Source of the DNA: Streptomyces pseudovenezuelae
GTDB lineage: Bacteria; Actinomycetota; Actinomycetes; Streptomycetales; Streptomycetaceae
NCBI RefSeq assembly: GCF_029892565.1
Contig: NZ_JARXVH010000001.1
Span: forward strand, 806,001-870,000
Length of the DNA stretch: 64,000 bases
Direction: 5' to 3'
Position numbers and translations under genes: made by a program. The notes under the pieces are model-generated. The model was given only the letters and a program-made list of their open reading frames with translations. It had not been told where the DNA came from and ran no database searches. Numbering within the stretch: position 1 is the first letter of the stretch; every line of letters begins with the position of its first letter. Shown here one piece after another: positions 60,205 through 64,000 of the stretch.

Positions 60205-60993
60205 TCACGCCTCCTCGGCGACAGGAACAGCGGCGGGTTCTGGTTCCGAAACCCGCCCGAGGTAGACCTCCTGCACCTTGGCGTCGGCCTGCACCTCGGC
60301 CACCGTGCCCTCACTCAGCACCTTGCCGGCGTGCAGGACACTCACGCTGCGCGCGAAGGAGCGCATGAAGTCCATGTCGTGCTCGATGACCACGACCGTG
60401 CGCTCGGCGCTGACGCGTTGCAGCAACTCGCCCGTGGCCTCGCGCTCTTCGTGGCTCATGCCCGCCACCGGCTCGTCCAGCAGCAGGAGTTGGACGTCCT
60501 GCACGAGCAGCATGCCGATCTCCAGCCACTGCTTCTGGCCGTGCGCGAGGACGCCGGCCGGGCGGTCGCGCAGTTCGGTCAGGCCGGTGGTCTCCAGCGC
60601 CTTGGTGACCGACTCGGGTACGCCCGTGCGGCGACGCAGCATGGTCAGCGGCCCGCGTCCGGCGCCGGCGGCGATGTCCAGGTTCTGAAGCACCGTCAAC
60701 TCCTCGAAGACCGTAGCCGTCTGGAACGTACGGCCGATCCCGAGCCGGGCGATCCGATGCACCGGCTTGCCCAGCAGCTCGTCGCCGCCGAAGCGCACGG
60801 ATCCGGTGGCCTTCACCAGGCCGGTGACCGCGTCGACGAGCGTCGTCTTGCCGGCACCGTTCGGGCCGATGAGGAAGCGCAGGTCGCCGGGGCGGATGTC
60901 CAGGTCGACGCCGTCGACCGCGGTGAAGCCGTCGAAGGTGACCCGCAGGTCGCGGACGGTCAGCCCCTCGCCCTTCAGTACCTCGCCGCTCAT
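60205..60993 (-). CDS. urtD: Urea ABC transporter ATP-binding subunit UrtD
   Basis: This 262-aa protein starts at ATG 60993 (MSGEVLKGEGLTVRDLRVTF), overlapping urtC by 4 bp. Walker A is GPNGAGKTT; the signature loop is LAHGQKQWLEIGML, the non-canonical HGQKQWLEI form diagnostic of UrtD; Walker B is LLLLDEPVAGMSHEE. It pairs with UrtE to power import. Confidence 0.94.
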   Translation of the reverse strand: MSGEVLKGEGLTVRDLRVTFDGFTAVDGVDLDIRPGDLRFLIGPNGAGKTTLVDAVTGLVKATGSVRFGGDELLGKPVHRIARLGIGRTFQTATVFEELTVLQNLDIAAGAGRGPLTMLRRRTGVPESVTKALETTGLTELRDRPAGVLAHGQKQWLEIGMLLVQDVQLLLLDEPVAGMSHEEREATGELLQRVSAERTVVVIEHDMDFMRSFARSVSVLHAGKVLSEGTVAEVQADAKVQEVYLGRVSEPEPAAVPVAEEA

Positions 60994-62096
60994 GCCGTCT
61001 CTCCCACCGTCACAGCAACCGGTTCTTCCGTACGGATCACGGGAGTCGGACGCGTACGCCGTCGGCGCAGGACGAACCACAGGGAGGCCAGGCCGCCCGG
61101 CAGGAAGCCGACCGCCAGCACGAACAGCAGGCCCTGGAGGTAGGTCCACGCGGCCGGGAAGGCGTCGGAGAGGGTGCTCTGCGCCCAGGCCACGGCGATC
61201 GCGCCGAGGACCGCGCCGACCAGCGAGGCCCGGCCGCCGACGGCCGCGCCGATCACGAAGCCGATGGACGGCACGATCCCGATCAGGGCGGGCGAGATGA
61301 TGCCCACGGCCGGTACGAACAGGGCGCCCGCGAGTCCGGCCATGCCCGCGGCGACGACGTAGGCGACGAGCTTCACGTTGGCGGGGTCGTAGCCGAGGAA
61401 GCGGACCCGTTCCTCCGAGTCCCGTACCGCGACGAGGAGTTCGCCGTACCGGCTGACGAACAGCTGGCGGGCCAGGGCCATCAGCAGGAGCAGCACGGCG
61501 GCGATGATGAAGTAGACCATCCGCTGGTTGACCGGGTCGTCCAGCGAGTAGCCGAAGAAGCCCTGGATGTCGGTGAGTCCGTTGGTGCCGCCGGTGGTGG
61601 CCTGTTGGCCGATCAGCCAGATCGACAGGGCGGCGGCGAGCGCCTGGCTGAGGATCGCGAAGTACGCGCCCTTCACCCGGCGCCGGAAAATGAAGAAGCC
61701 GAGCACGCCCGCGACGACCATGGGCAGCAGCACGGTCATGGCGAGCGCGAAGAACGGGTTGGCGAACGGCTCCCACCACCAGGGCAGCGCGTCCGAAGTG
61801 CCGTACAGCTGCATGAAGTCGGGGAGTTTCTCGCCGGTGGCGGCGGCGTCGGTGAGCTTGAGGTGCATGGCCATGGCGTAGCCGCCGAGGCCGAAGAAGA
61901 CGCCCTGGCCGAGGACCATCAGTCCGCCGCGGCCCCAGGCGAGGCTGACGCCGACGGCGACGATGGCGTAGCAGAGGTACTTGGCGAACAGGGAGAGGCG
62001 GAAGTCGGAGAGGGCGAGCGGGGCGACGCCCAGGAGCAGGACGGCGCCGAGGAGGAAGGCGCCCGGGACGCGGAGGCGGGTGAGGGTCGTCGTCAT
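60990..62096 (-). CDS. urtC: Urea ABC transporter permease UrtC
   Basis: This 368-aa protein starts MTTTLTRLRVPGAFLLGAVL at ATG 62096, overlapping urtB by 4 bp. About ten membrane segments; SLAWGRGGLMVLGQGVFFGL, GLTDIQGFFGY and AVRDSEERVRFLGYD are LivM/UrtC motifs. The size agrees with UrtC. Confidence 0.94.
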   Translation of the reverse strand: MTTTLTRLRVPGAFLLGAVLLLGVAPLALSDFRLSLFAKYLCYAIVAVGVSLAWGRGGLMVLGQGVFFGLGGYAMAMHLKLTDAAATGEKLPDFMQLYGTSDALPWWWEPFANPFFALAMTVLLPMVVAGVLGFFIFRRRVKGAYFAILSQALAAALSIWLIGQQATTGGTNGLTDIQGFFGYSLDDPVNQRMVYFIIAAVLLLLMALARQLFVSRYGELLVAVRDSEERVRFLGYDPANVKLVAYVVAAGMAGLAGALFVPAVGIISPALIGIVPSIGFVIGAAVGGRASLVGAVLGAIAVAWAQSTLSDAFPAAWTYLQGLLFVLAVGFLPGGLASLWFVLRRRRTRPTPVIRTEEPVAVTVGETA

Positions 62097-62977
62097 GCCA
62101 GGCTCCGGGTGCGCAGCGTGTAGAGGCCTTGGGGCCGCCACTGGAGGAAGGCGACGATCGCCACGAGCACGCCGACCTTGGCGACGCTGACCGTGGTCGA
62201 GTACTCCAGCACGGACTGGAGCACGCCCAGCGCGAAGGCCGTGATGACCGCGCCCTTGAGCTGTCCGATGCCGCCGACGACCACGACGAGGAAGGCGTCG
62301 ACGATGTAGTTGGTGCCCATCGTCGGGCCGATCGGGCCGACCAGGGTGAGCGCGACGCCGGCCACGCCCGCGAGGCCCGAGCCGATGAAGAAGGTGATCC
62401 GGTCGACCTGACCGGTCGCGATGCCGGAGACCTCGGCGAGGTCGCGGTTCTGCACGACGGCCCGGATGCGGCGGCCGAGCGGGGTGAACCGCAGGACGAG
62501 CGTGAGACCGAGAACGCACAGGAGCGCCAACCCCAGTATGAACAGGCGGTTGTTGGCGAAGGTGACACCGCCGGCCGAGATGTTGCCGGTGAGGAGGTCG
62601 GGCGCTGCCGTCTGCACGTTGGGAGCGCCGAAGACGTCCCGGGCCAGCTGCTGGAGCATCAGGGAGACCCCCCAGGTGACCAACAGGGTGTCCAGGGGAC
62701 GGGTGTACAGGCGCCGGATGAGCAGCCATTCGAGCAGCGCGCCCATGGCGCCGGCCACGAGGAAGGCCAGCGGCAGGGCGACGAGCAGGGAGGCGCCGGC
62801 GCTGCTGATGGACTTCTGCAGGACGTACGTCGTGTAGGCGCCGGCCATGATGAACTCGCCGTGGGCCATGTTGATCACGCCCATCTGACCGAACGTCAGG
62901 GTCAGGCCGAGGGCGATGAGAAGCAGGACGGCACCGATGCTGATGCCGGTGAACGACTGGTTGAGGACGACCGTCAT
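62093..62977 (-). CDS. urtB: Urea ABC transporter permease UrtB
   Basis: This 294-aa protein starts MTVVLNQSFTGISIGAVLLL at ATG 62977 with GGAG upstream. GLTLTFGQMGVINMAHGEFI is the LivH/UrtB hallmark; LDTLLVTWGVSLMLQQ and TGQVDRITFFIGSGLAGVAG follow. Eight or so membrane segments. Some UrtB proteins carry an N-terminal extension; this one is the short form. Confidence 0.94.
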   Translation of the reverse strand: MTVVLNQSFTGISIGAVLLLIALGLTLTFGQMGVINMAHGEFIMAGAYTTYVLQKSISSAGASLLVALPLAFLVAGAMGALLEWLLIRRLYTRPLDTLLVTWGVSLMLQQLARDVFGAPNVQTAAPDLLTGNISAGGVTFANNRLFILGLALLCVLGLTLVLRFTPLGRRIRAVVQNRDLAEVSGIATGQVDRITFFIGSGLAGVAGVALTLVGPIGPTMGTNYIVDAFLVVVVGGIGQLKGAVITAFALGVLQSVLEYSTTVSVAKVGVLVAIVAFLQWRPQGLYTLRTRSLA

Positions 62978-63085
62978 GAAGCGGCTCCGGGGGGCTCCGG
63001 GTGAGGGGAACGGGGACGCGGGTGCGGGGCGGATGGCGACTGCGTACGGGGAACTGGGCGACGGACAACCGGAGTTGACGGTCAC

Positions 63086-64000
63086 TCAGGAGAGGCTTGC
63101 GGCCCAGGAGTAGCCCTTGAGGTACGGGTCCGGCTTGATGGGCTTGCCGGAGTTCCAGACCTCCTCGATGAGGCCGTCGGAGCCGACCTTGCCGATCCGG
63201 GCCGTCTTGTAGACGTGCTGGGTGGCGCCGTCGACGGTGACCTTGCCCTCGGGGGCGTCGAGGAGGATGCCGTCGCTGGCCGCCTTGACCTTGGCGACGT
63301 CGAAGGAGCCGGCCTTCTCGACCATCTCCTTCCACAGGTAGAGGGAGATGTAGGCGGCCTCCATCGGGTCGGAGGTCGGCTTGTCCTTGCCGTAGGCGGC
63401 CTGGTAGGCCTTCACGAACTTGGTGTTGGCGGCGCCCGGAGTGGTCTCGTAGTAGTTCCAGGCGGTCAACTGACCTTCCAGGTACTGCGTTCCGATGCTC
63501 TTGACCTCCTCCTCGGCGATGGAGACGGAGAGCACCGGCAGGCTCTTGGCGGTCAGGCCCGCGGACTTGTACTCCTTGAAGAAGGCCACGTTGCTGTCGC
63601 CGTTGAGGGTGTTGAAGACGGCGTCCGCGCCGGCGGTCCTGACCTTGTTGGTGATGGTGCTGAACTCGGTCGAGCCGAGCGGCGCGTAGTCCTCGCCGAC
63701 CACCGTCATGCCCTTGGCCTTGGCGTACGCCTTGATGATCTTGTTGGCGGTGCGCGGGAAGACGTAGTCGCTGCCGACCAGGTAGAGCCGGGTCAGACCC
63801 TGCTTCTTGAGGTAGTCGAGGGCGGGCACGATCTGCTGGTTGGTGGTGGCGCCGATGTAGAAGATGTACGGCGACTGCTCCAGGCCCTCGTACTGCACCG
63901 GGTAGAACAGCAGCGACTTGTAGCGCTCGAAGACCGGCTTGACGGCCTTGCGGCTGGCCGAGGTCCAGCAGCCGAAGGTGGCGACCACCTTGTCGTCCTT
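63086..64000 (-). CDS. urtA: Urea ABC transporter substrate-binding protein UrtA (5' end outside window)
   Basis: The frame is open to the right edge; 304 codons are visible. [60 protein letters not shown] and [13 protein letters not shown] region ([14 protein letters not shown]) match UrtA/FmdD periplasmic-type binding proteins. The signal peptide and start are missing. The gene heads the urtABCDE operon, usually induced by nitrogen limitation. Confidence 0.94.
   Translation of the reverse strand, partial: KDDKVVATFGCWTSASRKAVKPVFERYKSLLFYPVQYEGLEQSPYIFYIGATTNQQIVPALDYLKKQGLTRLYLVGSDYVFPRTANKIIKAYAKAKGMTVVGEDYAPLGSTEFSTITNKVRTAGADAVFNTLNGDSNVAFFKEYKSAGLTAKSLPVLSVSIAEEEVKSIGTQYLEGQLTAWNYYETTPGAANTKFVKAYQAAYGKDKPTSDPMEAAYISLYLWKEMVEKAGSFDVAKVKAASDGILLDAPEGKVTVDGATQHVYKTARIGKVGSDGLIEEVWNSGKPIKPDPYLKGYSWAASLS

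Overview
High-GC actinomycete chromosome, almost certainly Streptomyces or a close relative. The signs are strong G/C bias at third codon positions, ATGA/GTGA gene overlaps, GTG starts, a BTAD/SARP-type regulator, a SigE-family sigma factor, a PASTA-less Ser/Thr kinase, twin-arginine secreted hydrolases and a urt urea transporter operon. I saw no tRNA, rRNA, CRISPR array, insertion sequence or integrase. No gene-free stretch exceeds about 300 bases; the larger gaps (25419-25672, 26701-26966, 34860-35140, 55097-55318, 50534-50736) are promoter regions.

1-18435 (minus strand) is an extracellular contractile injection system (eCIS, Afp/PVC-like) operon of 16 tightly coupled genes running off the left edge. 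In transcription order it encodes a DUF4255 cap protein, a carboxypeptidase-regulatory-like protein, sheath, tube, a second sheath, a second tube, a 61-aa protein, a LysM tube/baseplate adaptor, gpD-like hub, gpV-like spike, gp25, two baseplate-J proteins, a TIGR02242-type tail protein and two paralogous Cys-rich proteins. The AAA+ ATPase and tape measure are not in view and may lie beyond position 1. Upstream and divergent are a small protein and a BTAD-domain regulator.

19.8-26.7 kb is a secreted polysaccharide-degradation block on the minus strand: a GH71/99-like hydrolase, a GH87-type alpha-1,3-glucanase (mycodextranase) and the remains of a third secreted protein whose middle is gone. 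27-32.5 kb (plus) holds an ECF sigma factor with a membrane partner, a GT2-GtrA fusion, a membrane mannosyltransferase-like protein and a Ser/Thr kinase with a ricin-type lectin domain. An MMPL exporter follows on the minus strand. 35.1-41.6 kb is an oxidative cluster (flavin amine oxidase, SRPBCC protein, TetR, flavin monooxygenase, SDR, aldehyde dehydrogenase) flanked by an AraC regulator. 42.9-50.5 kb carries an MFS transporter, a substrate-binding protein, an orphaned histidine kinase, a hydrolase/XRE pair and a purple acid phosphatase.

50.7-57.7 kb is the most unusual part. A class II aldolase, an alpha/beta hydrolase and an XRE-cupin regulator each have the same composite operator (AGGC-N8-TTGCC-N4-AGGC). 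Between them lies a collapsed branched-chain 2-oxoacid dehydrogenase operon in which four genes have been welded into two chimeric reading frames. A 7-bp duplication frameshifts a nearby amidohydrolase. The response regulator at 46.8 kb and the secreted protein at 26.5 kb show the same kind of damage, so the window records several independent or serial small deletions. 57.9-64 kb holds a valine/leucine dehydrogenase, its divergent Lrp regulator, and urtE-D-C-B-A (urea uptake), with urtA cut by the right edge.
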